From Aquilonibacter sp963820185 (GTDB lineage: Bacteria > Vulcanimicrobiota > Vulcanimicrobiia > Vulcanimicrobiales > Vulcanimicrobiaceae), in contig CAWFYV010000002.1 in assembly GCA_963820185.1 (NCBI GenBank), positions 744,001 through 808,000 on the forward strand: a DNA stretch of 64,000 nt, in the 5' to 3' direction. This document shows, piece after piece, positions 1-9,629 of the stretch. Every line of letters begins with the position of its first letter. Position 1 is the first letter of the stretch. Below the pieces are notes generated by a model. The model did no database searches, was not told the DNA's origin, and saw only the letters and a program-made list of their open reading frames with translations. Position numbers and translations under genes: made by a program.

Positions 1-1176
1 ATAGCGCGTCCCGTGCGCATAGCACGTGATGATCTCGTCGAGCTTCTCGAAGATTGCTTCGACGAGCGCAGTATCACGCGTGACGGCGTGATAGCAGCGC
101 ACGGTCTCGATAAACCAGAGCGCGGCGTCGACCGTATTGTACTCGGGCGGTGCACCGCTGTCCGGAAAGCGGTTCGGCAGCATGCCCGCATCGATGAAGC
201 GCGCGAACGTTTGCAAGATCGTGCGCGCAATCTCGTGCCGGCCGGTCGCAAGCGTCAGCCCGGGAAGCGCGATCATTGTATCGCGCCCCCAATCGCCGAA
301 CCAGTGATAGCCTGCGATAACCGTTGATCCCGGCGTGCCATCGACGGTGCGTGCAACGACGAACGTGTCGGCGGCTAGCACCAATTGCTCGATCCACGGC
401 GGTACCTGCGTCATACGCGGGTGTGCCTTACGCCAGGCGTCGAGCACGTCGCGATCGTGCGCGCCCGGATCGCTTGGGGGTGCATCGTGCGCGTCGAGCC
501 CGATGCGCACCAGCAAGGTTGCGCCGGCTGCTGGGAGTTGCGCGTGGATCGTCAGCGCGTGGTAGAGGTCCTCGGTAGCGTCGAGCCCGCGCTCGGCCTC
601 CGCGTCGTAGCGAAAGCCGTAATACCATTCGCTTGCGGGCTCGAGCCGCGCGCCGCTCGCGCGCAAATACCACGTCGCGCCCCCGCCCATGCGCAGCGTC
701 GCCACCTCGCCGTCCACCCGCGTAACGTTCGCAACATCGTAGGCATGCGTCAGCGCGTGGTAGTCACGATCGTTCACGTAGGCTTTGAGCGCGAGGTCGA
801 GCGGACCGCTCGCATCGCGCAGGCGCCACTCGACATAGGTGACCTGTGCACGGGGTTCCATCCAGATCCGCCGTTCGAGCAAGGCATCGGCAAATGCATA
901 GGTCCAAACGGGTACGCTTCCGTCGAGATGGAAATCGACGATCGTTTCATCGCCGCGTGGCGCGAGCGTACCGTCGTGCCAACAGTTCGAGGAGAGGTCG
1001 ATCGTTTTGCCGTCGTAGCGTGCTGACGCGTCGAATTTGTTGAGCAGGACGCGGCGCCCGAGCGGCGCCTCCAATGCCGCAACGAAGAGCCCGTGATATC
1101 TCCGCGTGAGCGTGTCGGTGAGTGTGCCCGACGCATAACTGCCGAGGCCGTTGGCGCAGAGCCACTCGCGCGTCAT
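1..1176 (-). CDS. Glycogen debranching enzyme, amylo-alpha-1,6-glucosidase type (3' end cut by window edge)
   Basis: One open frame of 392 codons runs from an ATG at 1176 to the window edge, so the C-terminal part is missing. The start reads like the N-terminal domain of bacterial/archaeal GDE proteins (MTREWLCANGLGSYASG, then RRYHGLFVAAL). About residue 290 begins the catalytic (alpha/alpha)6 domain with the diagnostic WFGDWGRDTMIALPG, followed by GMLPNRFPD and EYNTVDAALWF. The enzyme would remove alpha-1,6 branch points from glycogen in the cytoplasm. The catalytic acid further downstream cannot be checked. Its ATG overlaps the upstream gene's TGA (ATGA at 1173-1176), so the two are probably translationally coupled. 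Confidence 0.9.
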   Translation of the reverse strand, partial: MTREWLCANGLGSYASGTLTDTLTRRYHGLFVAALEAPLGRRVLLNKFDASARYDGKTIDLSSNCWHDGTLAPRGDETIVDFHLDGSVPVWTYAFADALLERRIWMEPRAQVTYVEWRLRDASGPLDLALKAYVNDRDYHALTHAYDVANVTRVDGEVATLRMGGGATWYLRASGARLEPASEWYYGFRYDAEAERGLDATEDLYHALTIHAQLPAAGATLLVRIGLDAHDAPPSDPGAHDRDVLDAWRKAHPRMTQVPPWIEQLVLAADTFVVARTVDGTPGSTVIAGYHWFGDWGRDTMIALPGLTLATGRHEIARTILQTFARFIDAGMLPNRFPDSGAPPEYNTVDAALWFIETVRCYHAVTRDTALVEAIFEKLDEIITCYAHGTRY

Positions 1177-1781
1177 TGCATCGGCGCCCAGCGTTGGACG
1201 TAGAAGACGTCGGAGCGTCCGACGCGGTGCAACAGGTACCCGCGTACAGCGATCGTGCTGTCGGGTGCCGTTAGCAAACGTTTTGCAAGCGTCACCGTGC
1301 CGCTCGAATCGGTCAAAATCTGCTTCGTTGCATCGAGCGTGCCGGCGATTGTTACAATGTCACCGGTCTTGAGTGTGCCCAGTCCCGATGCCGGGAACGG
1401 GTCGGTAAAGCGCAGCTTCGCCGTCGCTTCCGGTGTCACGCCTTCACCGAGCAGACGTGCGCGCACGGTATAGAGACCAGGTCCGGGCGAGGCGCCGCTC
1501 GCCTTGACGGCATTCCAGATGTAGACCACGAGCACGCTCGGTCCCGACACGAACCGGTGTGTGTGCACCGGGAAGCTCGCGTTCTCCGGCGCGACGGTCT
1601 GGTTGGCCCAAATAACGTCGCTCCCGTGGAGTACCTGGATCTCGTATTCGGCGGGTTTCGAAAACTTTACAATTGAGGGCGCGCTGGCGCTGTTGTGCAC
1701 GGCGAGCGCGATCGAGACCCCGTCGAGCAAATCGAAACTGGTCTGCTGCAATTGCAGCGAGAGTGTAAGCGCGGCAAACAT
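1173..1781 (-). CDS. BsuPI-like domain protein
   Basis: 202 aa. Residues about 20-112 (VSIALAVHNSASAP ... GLYTVRARLLGEG) have the layout of the BsuPI/intracellular proteinase inhibitor beta-sandwich: a first strand ending in xVxNS, a central IWA element and a terminal pGxYTVxA strand. Residues about 130-195 form a second beta-rich stretch (TGDIVTIAGTLD ... IAVRGYLLH) that could be a small OB-like domain; this is inference. The ATG at 1781 is the first possible start after an in-frame TAG five codons upstream. No convincing signal peptide is visible, though the N-terminus is hydrophobic. It overlaps the downstream debranching enzyme by four bases. Function unknown. Confidence 0.7.
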   Translation of the reverse strand: MFAALTLSLQLQQTSFDLLDGVSIALAVHNSASAPSIVKFSKPAEYEIQVLHGSDVIWANQTVAPENASFPVHTHRFVSGPSVLVVYIWNAVKASGASPGPGLYTVRARLLGEGVTPEATAKLRFTDPFPASGLGTLKTGDIVTIAGTLDATKQILTDSSGTVTLAKRLLTAPDSTIAVRGYLLHRVGRSDVFYVQRWAPMQ

Positions 1782-1958
1782 GGGTACGACTTCAACCTAC
1801 ACCACGCCGATACCAGCACTGAGGGCAAAGTTAGCGTGCGCCCGCTCTGCGGACTAGGGGCAAGCGTCGCGTGCGGCCGGCCAAATTCCTGGGGTTTGGC
1901 AAGCGCTTGGATGGGCATAAGACCGGCGTACCCTTTCCGAACGGAGATGGAGTCCAGA

Positions 1959-2165
1959 ATGTCGATTCAAGACGAGCCGCAAGGCGGCATGAGCGTTCGC
2001 GAAGCCGGTCGCCGCGGCGGCGAACGTGTCAAAGCAAAATACGGCACGGAATTCTATGAAGAAATTGGCCGCAAAGGCGGCGAGGCAACCAAGACCAAGT
2101 ATGGCCCGTCGTTTTATGAAGTGATCGGACAAAAAGGCGGTCAGAAACCCAAGCGCAAGTCGTAA
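1959..2165 (+). CDS. KGG-repeat stress-type protein (short copy)
   Basis: 68 aa. Starts at an internal ATG with a GGAG-like site about 12 bases upstream; a longer upstream extension is not protein-like. The chain is Gly/Lys-rich and consists of REAGRRGGE, then FYEEIGRKGGEATK and FYEVIGQKGG, i.e. tandem copies of the KGG motif (about 18-residue period, YGxxFYExIGxKGG) known from the general-stress proteins GsiB of Bacillus and YciG-type proteins. Such proteins are thought to be hydrophilic, desiccation/LEA-like protectants. A second, longer copy follows 6 bases downstream, so the two form an operon and probably a duplication. Confidence 0.85.
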   Translation: MSIQDEPQGGMSVREAGRRGGERVKAKYGTEFYEEIGRKGGEATKTKYGPSFYEVIGQKGGQKPKRKS

Positions 2166-2171
2166 CACACA

Positions 2172-2501
2172 GTGGCGACAAAAAAAGGCAGCGAGGACGA
2201 CGCTGCCGACAGCGCTGCCAAGGAAATGTCGGTACGCGAAGCGGGGAAAAAAGGCGGCGACACGGTTCGCGATCGCTATGGGTCGAGCTTTTATGAAGAG
2301 ATCGGTCGCAAAGGCGGTAAAGCCACCCGCGATCGCCACGGCGTTGAGTTCTATGAATCGATCGGACAAAAAGGCGGTAAGGTCGTCAAAGAAAAGTACG
2401 GTCCCGATTTCTACGAAGAAATCGGCCACAAGGGCGGACAAAAAGTCAAGAAGCTGATCGCCGAAGCCAAGAAAAAACGCACCGAGGAAACGACCGAATA
2501 A
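2172..2501 (+). CDS. KGG-repeat stress-type protein (long copy)
   Basis: 109 aa from a GTG start. A charged leader (KKGSEDDAADSAAKE) is followed by four KGG repeats with period 18: REAGKKGGD, FYEEIGRKGGKATR, FYESIGQKGGKVVK and FYEEIGHKGGQKVK, and ends in a Lys/Glu-rich tail. The repeats are nearly identical to those of the upstream gene, and both open with the same MSVREAG segment, which supports tandem gene duplication followed by repeat-number change. Predicted to be cytoplasmic, highly hydrophilic and possibly intrinsically disordered. The role as a stress or desiccation protectant is taken from the GsiB/KGG family, not from this sequence. Confidence 0.85.
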   Translation: MATKKGSEDDAADSAAKEMSVREAGKKGGDTVRDRYGSSFYEEIGRKGGKATRDRHGVEFYESIGQKGGKVVKEKYGPDFYEEIGHKGGQKVKKLIAEAKKKRTEETTE

Positions 2502-2510
2502 GCGTCGTCG

Positions 2511-3014
2511 TTAGGTACATGCGCCGGAAGCGATCAACCTTTGCGCTTCCGCATCGACCTCTTTTGGACTAACGTTTCCATCCGGTTGCAGCGTCATTGC
2601 TAGCTTCGACTTCGTTGTCCAAGCCGCACCGTCGATTTTGTAGTGCGCAATCTTGCACGGGGTCAACGTGATGTCTTCGCCGTGTAAGAAGAGCAGGGTG
2701 AAGTTCTGCTTTGGCCACTCCGAGAGCAGCATCGCCTGATTCTTGAATTGATACTCGATCGCGACGCCCCGATGATCTGGTGTGTCGAGATTGCCCAACG
2801 GCGGAATCACCGCGTACTTGAGGATCTGGCGCGGCGGAATCCATGGTTTGTAGCTGATCTTCCTGACCGCATCCTCGAGCGGCATCACGATGCCACGATC
2901 GTCGATCAGCATCGGCGGGAGCGAAGGCTGTGGGGCAGCGTCGCCGCTCTTATGCGCGCACGCAGTAGCAGCCAGAGCAAATGCACAAGCGAGAGCTAGC
3001 CGTAAACGGCGCAT
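2511..3014 (-). CDS. Predicted lipoprotein of unknown function
   Basis: 167 aa. The N-terminus is a signal peptide with a likely lipobox ending at Cys19 (LAATAC), so the product is probably a membrane-anchored lipoprotein. The mature part contains a two-strand segment around PRQILKYAVIPPLGN and GVAIEYQFKNQ that loosely resembles DUF4367-like domains (inference). Two further Cys (near residues 118 and 166) could form a disulfide. It is the last gene of the envelope block that includes the LptC-like gene, with about 50 bases between them. No enzymatic motif is visible. Confidence 0.6.
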   Translation of the reverse strand: MRRLRLALACAFALAATACAHKSGDAAPQPSLPPMLIDDRGIVMPLEDAVRKISYKPWIPPRQILKYAVIPPLGNLDTPDHRGVAIEYQFKNQAMLLSEWPKQNFTLLFLHGEDITLTPCKIAHYKIDGAAWTTKSKLAMTLQPDGNVSPKEVDAEAQRLIASGACT

Positions 3015-3062
3015 AACCTATCTATCGGTCAACCGAGCAAGCCCCTCCAGGGGCCGGACCGT

Positions 3063-3624
3063 TCACTTTCCGGAGAGCGTGCTGCCCTGGATCGAGCCAA
3101 AATGGATCTGATCCTTGTTAAAGTCGATCGTGACCGAGCTGAAGGCAAGCGTATGTCCCTCCGAGTGCAGGTAACTTGGGTGACGCATTTCCAGCAATTT
3201 TGTCGCGTTGGTCCAGACGACAAGATCGGTATCGAACGAGCGTTTGAGGGGGTCGCCGATCATGGCTACCGTGACCTTGCCGATGGCCGTGAAATTGAGT
3301 GACATGGTATCGACACTGATACGTTGCGCCGTGATCTTCAGATGCGGTTTGCCGTTTTTAAAGACGGTGCCGTCGCGCACACCCTCGACGGTGCCGGTCG
3401 TGCCGTCGGGCGAGAGCTGCGCATCCTTGTAATCGAAGCTCCAGGATTTTGTTGCGATGCGATTGCCCTTCACGGTGCCGCCGTTGAGCGTGATGCCGGT
3501 TTGATCGGGTGGCAACGGCGGCGTGCCGATACCGGCGAGAATGACGCCGACGACTCAGCCAGATTACAAGCGCGCCGCCGACGGCTAAAGCCCCCCAGCG
3601 CCACCAGTTACGCTTCCGCTGCAT
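3063..3624 (-). CDS. LptC-like LPS-export protein, frameshifted
   Basis: The start (MQRKRNWWRWGALAVGG, ATG at 3624) gives a basic N-terminus and a transmembrane helix. Near 3550 the frame must shift by one base; the helix then continues as VVGVILAGIG and leads into a periplasmic beta-rich domain (residues about 45-187) with the repeating strand pattern of LptC/LptA/LptD-N jellyrolls. In the Lpt system LptC links the inner-membrane LptBFG complex to LptA. The start lies 17 bases inside the end of lnt, so the two are coupled, and LptD and an LptF/G permease are close by on the same strand. Assignment rests on topology, fold pattern and context. Confidence 0.6.
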
Positions 3625-5107
3625 TGCGTCTCACCGGGAAAAGCACGAGCACCACATAGAGTGTAATGAGCGCGAACCAGATGCGCGTCGGACCCAGTCG
3701 TGCAAAGAACGAGCCGACGCGAGGACCCACGTAGCCGCTCACGCTGCCTTGCACCTCGAGCGGCAAACGCGCACGCCATGTGCCGTCGGGTGCGATGATA
3801 CCGCTGATGCCGGTTGCCGCAGCACGCACGACGTATGCACCCGATTCAATCGCGCGCATTTGCGCGATCTGCGCATGTTGATATGGACCCGATGACGTGC
3901 CGAACCACGCGTCGTCGGTTGCCACGACGAAGAGCTGCGCACCATCGCGCAGTTCATCGTAGGCAATGTCACCGAACGCCGATTCCCAACAGATCAGCGC
4001 GCCGATCGGCAAACCTGCGCTCGTCGGAAGGACGCCGTTGCTGTCGCCTTGCGCAAATCCGCCGTTGAGCGTTCCAACGTAAGGAAGCCACCACAAGAAT
4101 TGCTTACCGGGAAAATGCTCCGCGAACGGCACGAGCTGTCGCTTGTCATAGATGCCGACGATACCGGCTCCCGTGAACACGTAGAGCGCATTGTAGACCC
4201 GGCCGTGCGCGACGTAAATGCTGCCGACCAGGATCGTCGCATTGGACGTTTCGGCCAGTGCGGTGAATTTCGCAATCAGGGCCGGATCGGTATTGAGTCC
4301 GCCGGCGATCGCAATAACGGTTTCGGGCCAGACGATCAAGCGCGGATGCGAGGCGATTGTCATGCGCGTCATCGCGGTATAGACGTTGACCGCGTGCTCG
4401 AGCGCGCCTGGTTGCCATTTGAGCGACTGCGTGATGTTGCCTTGTACCGCGACAACCGGTACGGTCGCCGGCGGCGTTTCACGCGCCGGCCACGCGTACC
4501 ATGCGGCGCTCGTCGCTATAGCAACGCCAACGCCACATGCCACGAAGGCGCGCCACGTGCGCGTGCGCAGCGCGTACGCCGCGTATGCGCCGAGCAGCCA
4601 AATTACAAACGTGAGTCCGCTTGTGCCGATAAACGCGCCGAGCGCGCGCAGCGGCGTGTCGACTTGTGTTACGCCGAGTTGTGCGAACGGGACGCCGGCG
4701 ATGCCGATCGAGCGCAGCCACTCGGTGATCGCGAATGCGGTTGCGGCGGCGAGCGGGAGCAGCGCCGGCGCCACGTGCCGGGAGGCGAGTGCCGTCATTG
4801 CGCCGGCGAGCGCAATTGCGAGCGCTTCGATCGCTGCGCTTGCAACAACCGCGACATATGCAAGCGCGCCGACGTCCGTGACGATCGTTGTGCTCCACCA
4901 CCAAAACGAAATCGTGAAGAAGACGAGTCCACAGAGCCATCCCAGGAAGAATGCACGTTTCCAGGATGCGCATTGCCACGTCCAGAACAGCGCCCCTGCG
5001 CCGAGCGGTGCCGCCCACGCAAGTCCAGCGCGCGGAAACGCCAGTGCAAACAACAGGCCCGAGAGCGCCGCAATTACTGCAGCGCGCAGGCGTTCAGAGG
5101 AAAGCAT
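3608..5107 (-). CDS. lnt: Apolipoprotein N-acyltransferase
   Basis: About 499 aa from the chosen ATG at 5107, which gives the usual Lnt beginning (a short cytoplasmic stretch, then AALSGLLFALAFP). Longer in-frame starts exist at 5152, 5227 and 5260 but overlap the divergent lipoprotein gene more deeply. Seven to eight hydrophobic helices precede a nitrilase-type domain with the expected catalytic triad: Glu in VWPETVIA, Lys in YDKRQLVPFAEHFPG and Cys in ICWESAF. The enzyme N-acylates the lipid-modified cysteine of lipoproteins at the periplasmic face of the inner membrane, the last maturation step in diderms. A final hydrophobic helix closes the protein. The frame is intact. Confidence 0.93.
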   Translation of the reverse strand: MLSSERLRAAVIAALSGLLFALAFPRAGLAWAAPLGAGALFWTWQCASWKRAFFLGWLCGLVFFTISFWWWSTTIVTDVGALAYVAVVASAAIEALAIALAGAMTALASRHVAPALLPLAAATAFAITEWLRSIGIAGVPFAQLGVTQVDTPLRALGAFIGTSGLTFVIWLLGAYAAYALRTRTWRAFVACGVGVAIATSAAWYAWPARETPPATVPVVAVQGNITQSLKWQPGALEHAVNVYTAMTRMTIASHPRLIVWPETVIAIAGGLNTDPALIAKFTALAETSNATILVGSIYVAHGRVYNALYVFTGAGIVGIYDKRQLVPFAEHFPGKQFLWWLPYVGTLNGGFAQGDSNGVLPTSAGLPIGALICWESAFGDIAYDELRDGAQLFVVATDDAWFGTSSGPYQHAQIAQMRAIESGAYVVRAAATGISGIIAPDGTWRARLPLEVQGSVSGYVGPRVGSFFARLGPTRIWFALITLYVVLVLFPVRRNAAEA

Positions 5108-5925
5108 GATTCGTAGAGCAGGTTTTGTAACGGGTTCAGCAGCGGCACTCATTGCTTCGGCATGTGGCAGACAGGTGACGCCCACCCGCACGGGCACCGG
5201 GCCGGGTGGCCTGCAGCCGGGCTTCATGAGCGTGAAGTTCAATGTCGTGACCGCATTCAACTTCTCGTCCGACTCCTACGCGATCGTCTTTAACACTTCC
5301 GGCAGCCAAACGTAACGCCGTTGCCGGTGACGCATCGCCAACAACTATGCGGGCTACTCGATCGCCATCGTCGTCGGCGGCGTGGACGGCGCAGTCGGGG
5401 CGACGGCCTACTACTACTATCGCCCCAACAACACGTCGCAGATTCCCGTGCTCTATCCGATCAACCCGACCCCGCAGCAGTTGCAATTCCAGCCGAACAG
5501 CAACGGCCAAGGAAATCAATTCACGGTGATCTTCGACACGATCATCGCCAGCTTCAACGTCACGACCTCGCCGACACCGAGCCCAACGCCAACGGCGATC
5601 GGCGAGTCCGACGCCGACACCGAGTTCGAGCACGAGCCCATCGCCCTCGCCAACGGCATCCGGGCATCGCCGTCGTCAAACCCTGGAATTCAACTTTTTC
5701 GTGGTTGGAGGCCAGGCGACGCCGTGCGAAAGCCAGGGAAGTCTGACAATCATCGATTCGCTCGGTGCCGGCGGCGCGAACGATCACACCTACGAATCTC
5801 GCCGCAACTCGACATCTCAACCGCGTTTGATACCGGCGCGTTCTATGCGATAGGCCGCGCCGCACACTCAAAACCCGGATGCGCTCGTCGGCGGCGATAT
5901 CGCGAACAACCCGAATACGGCCTAG
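5106..5925 (+). CDS. TPTP-linker lipoprotein, multiply frameshifted
   Basis: The ATG at 5106 follows a good AGAGGA site and starts MIRRAGFVTGSAAALIASAC, a signal peptide with lipobox and a twin-Arg start. The frame breaks near 5315, continues as NYAGYSIAIVVGGVDG and QIPVLYPINPTPQQLQF, shifts again near 5600 inside a TPSPTPTP linker, continues as EFNFFVVGGQATPCESQ, and ends after another shift near 5810 (DISTAFDTGAFYAIG ... NNPNTA). At least three or four indels must be repaired. The mature protein looks like two beta-rich parts around a Pro/Thr/Ser linker; function unknown. It is the only plus-strand gene inside the envelope block and meets lptD tail to tail. Confidence 0.6.
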
Positions 5926-8458
5926 TAGCTCGAGAGGTTGTTAAAGCTCGTCGGGATCAGCGGGCCGCCTTGCCCGAGCGCGAAGGTCGCGCCTTGCGTC
6001 GGGAAGGCAAGGATGTTGATCTGGAACGTCACCAGCTTTTGCGACTCGTTGTAGAGCCCTTGCAGCTGATAGCAGTTGCCGATCGTGTGCGTTAGGTAGA
6101 GGACCTTCTGCTCTAAACGCGCGTGATTCTTCCAGTCGATCGTCGTCACGAACTGTGCGGACGTGTCGCGTCCGAGCGGCGTAGACAGCTGCACGATTCG
6201 TCGAGCTGAAACCCTGGCCCGGACCAGGCGCAAACGAGCCGCCGAGGAGCAGCACCGATCGTGAGCTCGGCAGCGCCGTAAACTGATAGCTTATCGGTTG
6301 CGCGACGCCGTTAAAGTTGGTTGAGTAGCCGACCGCGAGATTGTAGTTATTGCCGTTGAGCACGCGCACGAGATCCTGCGCGTTCTTCGTGTTCATGCCT
6401 GGGAATTGATCTAGCGTATAGAACGGTACTGACTGTGGCCCGTTATAGTTCTCTTCGCTATACGTGATCGTATTGACGAAGTGTTGCGTGATCGGCGTCA
6501 CGAGCGATGCCGCTTGCTGAATCGACGCCTTTAAGTCGCCGGTGCTATAGGCGTACTGGTTGACGTTGACCGTTGCCTGAAAATCGCTGCCGGCTATCTG
6601 CGTGATATAGGGGCCGAGCACGAAGGCCGCGAGTGCGCGCGCACGCAGAGAAGTCGTTGGCCGGTTCGCTGTACTCGCCGATCGTGAAATTCGCCGACGT
6701 CGGAATCCAAAAGTGCGGGAAGAACTTGTACGGCCGGATCTGCAGTTGCGGGACCTGCTCGTCACCGTAGGGTTGCAAGGCGAGCGTTTTGTTGTAGGTG
6801 AGCTGATAGTCGGTGCCGGGCGTCACCCAATGTAAGAGATCGTTAAACGTGGTCGTCGAGTTCGTCGATGAAACGCCGCCAAACGAAGACGAACTGTCCG
6901 AAACGTTCAGGTTGATCGCGTTGCTCAACTTCGTGTTGAACTGCCGGTTGTCGGTAAATGAGAAGCTGTCGCTGCTCGACTGCGATCCGGTCGAACTGCG
7001 CGTATACCCATATTGTTGGGATGTGTGCGCCGTAGTGTGCGCGACGGTTTCGGTGATCTGCGTCGTAGCGGGCAGGTTGGTATACGGGCCGTAGTTCGAC
7101 TGATACGACAATTGGAAATTCGATCGCAACGTCTGCGAGAAGTTTTCGGTCTCGCCGAACGTCAAGTTGTCCGTGCGTTGGTCGACGCGTTTGTCTTGGA
7201 TCTCGTAGAAGTTGATATTCGCGCTGCGATGTCCGCTTTTCTTATTGTAAAAGGCGACGTACCCAAGGCCGAGGCCGACCTTGGTGAAATAATTGATGAC
7301 GTAGTAGCCGTAGAAGTATTGGTCTTTTCCGAACGTGATGCGCGTCTTGATCCAGAAGCCTTCGTATTGATCGTACCCGACGTCAGGGAAGTATTTGGGG
7401 CGCTGGTTCGGGTTGTCGACGGTACGAAGCGGAATGACGACCTTGGGCAACCAGAAGACGGCGGCCGCGCCAAGCCATAAGATCACGTTGTAAATCACGA
7501 TCTTGTCACCCGGATAAACGTCCATGTTCCTGCCGGTCATATGGTACCCGCCGCGCTGGTGTTCACACGTGGTTACCGACGGGGCGAGGCCGTGCCCGAC
7601 GCCCTCGGCATCGGTGTGCAGATCTTTCGCATTGAAATGCACGAGGCCGACGTTGACGCCTTCGGAGCTCGTGCCGCGTCCGTTGGTGAGGATCGCGGTT
7701 TGGTCGATCGTGTCGAACGTGATCTTGTCAGCTTCGAGCACCGAGTCTTTCGCGTGATTGATGATGAATGGGTGGCCGGTGATCGTGATCGTGCGCAACC
7801 CATCGTAGTGCGCATTGTCGCCGACGATCTCTTCGGCGCCGTAGAGGATGTGTACGTTTCCGGATGCGTCACCGGGCTGACCGGGATTCGTGTTGCCCGC
7901 AACGTTGTCGGCCAGCACCGCGATATAGTTCGGTCCGAGCGTCGGTGCGCCCGACGGCACGGCAGCCGGTGTCGGCGCGACCTTGCCCGCCGGCGTGATC
8001 GGTGGCGGTGTGTTACCGCCGCGCGTGACAAAGATCGGTTGGTTTTGATCGAACGGGTTGGGCGTCGCCGTCGGTATCGGCGGCGGCGTTGCGCCGGGCG
8101 AACCGCTCGGAAAGGGCGTTGCAACGAGCGTCGTGGTCGCGTTGCCGTGCGGACCGAAAGTCGCAAACGGCGTCGGCGTTGCAAAGGGATTGGGCGTTCC
8201 GCTCGGGCTAGGGGACGGCGTCGGCGTGAACTGAAACTGCGCGACGTATCGGCTTCCCTCGGGCGCGAAACCAGCGCGCTTAACGTCCTGCGCGAACGCG
8301 TTGGCTTCGTGCACGGCGCACGACTGATGATTGAGCAGGCCAACGATGCGATCGTTGTCGTCGATCGTTTGGCCGCGCGCGGGCACATACGTGGCGAAAA
8401 CGGCGATAAGGCATGCGATTACTGCAATGCCTCGACCGCTCGGCGATCTCGGATTCAA
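5922..8458 (-). CDS. lptD: LPS-assembly outer-membrane protein LptD (OstA), frameshifted
   Basis: Starts at a TTG three bases after the permease stop. A signal peptide (GIAVIACLIAVFATYVPARG) is followed by an unusual Pro/Thr-rich stretch (about residues 77-180), an OstA-type periplasmic jellyroll (about 195-270: NVHILYGAEEIVGDNAHYDG ... VLEADKITFDT) and a long beta-barrel domain with PLRTVDNPNQRP and many alternating strands ending in a terminal aromatic (SSY). Frame shifts are needed near 6650 and 6200. LptD is the outer-membrane translocon for LPS. Total length about 845 aa is normal for the family. The permease gene lies directly upstream. Confidence 0.85.
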
Positions 8459-8461
8459 GAA

Positions 8462-9616
8462 CTAATGCTCTTCCAACCAAAGCAAGACGAGGCCGGTGCC
8501 GCCCATGATGATGTTTGGGATCCAAGCGGCAAGAACCGGATCGATCTTGCTGTTACGTCCCATGGCTGCGGCTGCCGACGTCATCAAAAAGTACACGAAG
8601 AATGCGAGGATTGCCATTGCGATGCCGAGCGTTCGCCCGCGTTTGCCGAAGCGCATTGCGAGCGGAATCGCTAGGACCACACCGATAAAGGAAGCGAACG
8701 GCCAAGCGAGTTTGTTGGCGAGATTGATCTGCATGCTGCCCAGCGCTGAGCCGCCGATGCCCTGCTGTTGTAACGCCTTGACTTGCGAGGAGAGATCCTT
8801 GCTCGACATCGTCCACGGATCGGAGTTTTGCGTGCTCATGAACTGCGCGGCCGTTTCGGCCAGCGGAAGCCCGATCAAGATCTCTTTAACGTGTTGTTGG
8901 CTGGTCATGAAGCCGTCGCCGTTGTAGCGCGTGTCGATCACATCGTGAAGCGCAAGTTTGGTATCTTGCACCACGGCGGTCTTGGCCTGCAGCGTCTCAA
9001 CGAAGACGCCGTAGCGTCCGAGTTTGAAGACCTGCACGCCTTGCATCGTCTTGTTGTCGGGCAGCACCTGATTGACATAGAAGACGTTTCCGTTGTCGGG
9101 GTCCTTGCGGAAGAACTGCGGCTCGACCGGCAACGAATCGGTATGATAGATGATCTGATAGAACGTGCGGGTGGAGATGTCGACCGCGGCCGGTGCGACG
9201 TGCTCGTTCATTTCGTAGCACACGACGAACATCGCAAAGCCAAAGATCAGCGGCGTGAGCGCGATGCGCCAAACCGGAATCCCGGAGGTGCGCATCGCGG
9301 TGACCTCGTTGTCGCCCATAACGCGCCCCATCGCGAGCAGCGCCGCGAAGAGCGAGGCGAAAGGAAACGCCATCGGAATCGCCTGCGGCACGCGGAACAA
9401 CACAAAGCGCAGCACTAAGAAGAACGGCGCATGTTGATTGATGATGTAGTCCGCCGCGATGACGAAGATATTGAGCGCCCAGAAGATCAGATACGCGAAG
9501 AACGAGAAGAGAAACGGGCCGATCATTTCGCGCAACAGATACCGGTCGAGAATCGGTATGCGGAGCGCGCCAAGATTTACGACCGGGTGCGGCTGGCGTT
9601 CGGTAAGCGTGGCCAT
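8462..9616 (-). CDS. LptF/LptG-family LPS export permease
   Basis: 384 aa from ATG 9616 (MATLTERQ); the upstream in-frame extension to 9802 lies in the neighbouring lytic transglycosylase and is not protein-like. Topology matches YjgP/YjgQ proteins: ILDRYLLREMIGPFLF at the N-terminus, three helices, the conserved DNEVTAMRTSGI coupling loop that contacts LptB, a periplasmic jellyroll (about 130-250) and three C-terminal helices. It forms the transmembrane part of the ABC exporter that pulls LPS from the inner membrane. Only one such gene is present here and no LptB ATPase; whether it is LptF or LptG cannot be decided. Three bases separate it from lptD. Confidence 0.87.
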   Translation of the reverse strand: MATLTERQPHPVVNLGALRIPILDRYLLREMIGPFLFSFFAYLIFWALNIFVIAADYIINQHAPFFLVLRFVLFRVPQAIPMAFPFASLFAALLAMGRVMGDNEVTAMRTSGIPVWRIALTPLIFGFAMFVVCYEMNEHVAPAAVDISTRTFYQIIYHTDSLPVEPQFFRKDPDNGNVFYVNQVLPDNKTMQGVQVFKLGRYGVFVETLQAKTAVVQDTKLALHDVIDTRYNGDGFMTSQQHVKEILIGLPLAETAAQFMSTQNSDPWTMSSKDLSSQVKALQQQGIGGSALGSMQINLANKLAWPFASFIGVVLAIPLAMRFGKRGRTLGIAMAILAFFVYFLMTSAAAAMGRNSKIDPVLAAWIPNIIMGGTGLVLLWLEEH

Positions 9617-9629
9617 GAGCGATCCGGAG

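Noticed and set aside
385..1026. Plus-strand open frame (213 aa) at the window start
   Set aside because: Antisense of the debranching enzyme, whose minus-strand frame carries the WFGDWGRDTM motif; no family features.
4049..5116. Long plus-strand open frame (355 aa) opposite lnt
   Set aside because: Arg/Cys-rich, without domains; it is the complement of the well-supported N-acyltransferase. Only the short C-terminal part of a neighbouring frame (from 5106) is a real lipoprotein start.
5300..5925. Programmed frameshifting as explanation for breaks
   Set aside because: Breaks occur at different, non-slippery sites in many unrelated genes and in both directions; sequencing indels are simpler.
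7541..8674. Plus-strand open frame (377 aa) opposite lptD
   Set aside because: Arg/Val-rich composition typical of GC-rich antisense; lptD has signal peptide and OstA domain on the minus strand.
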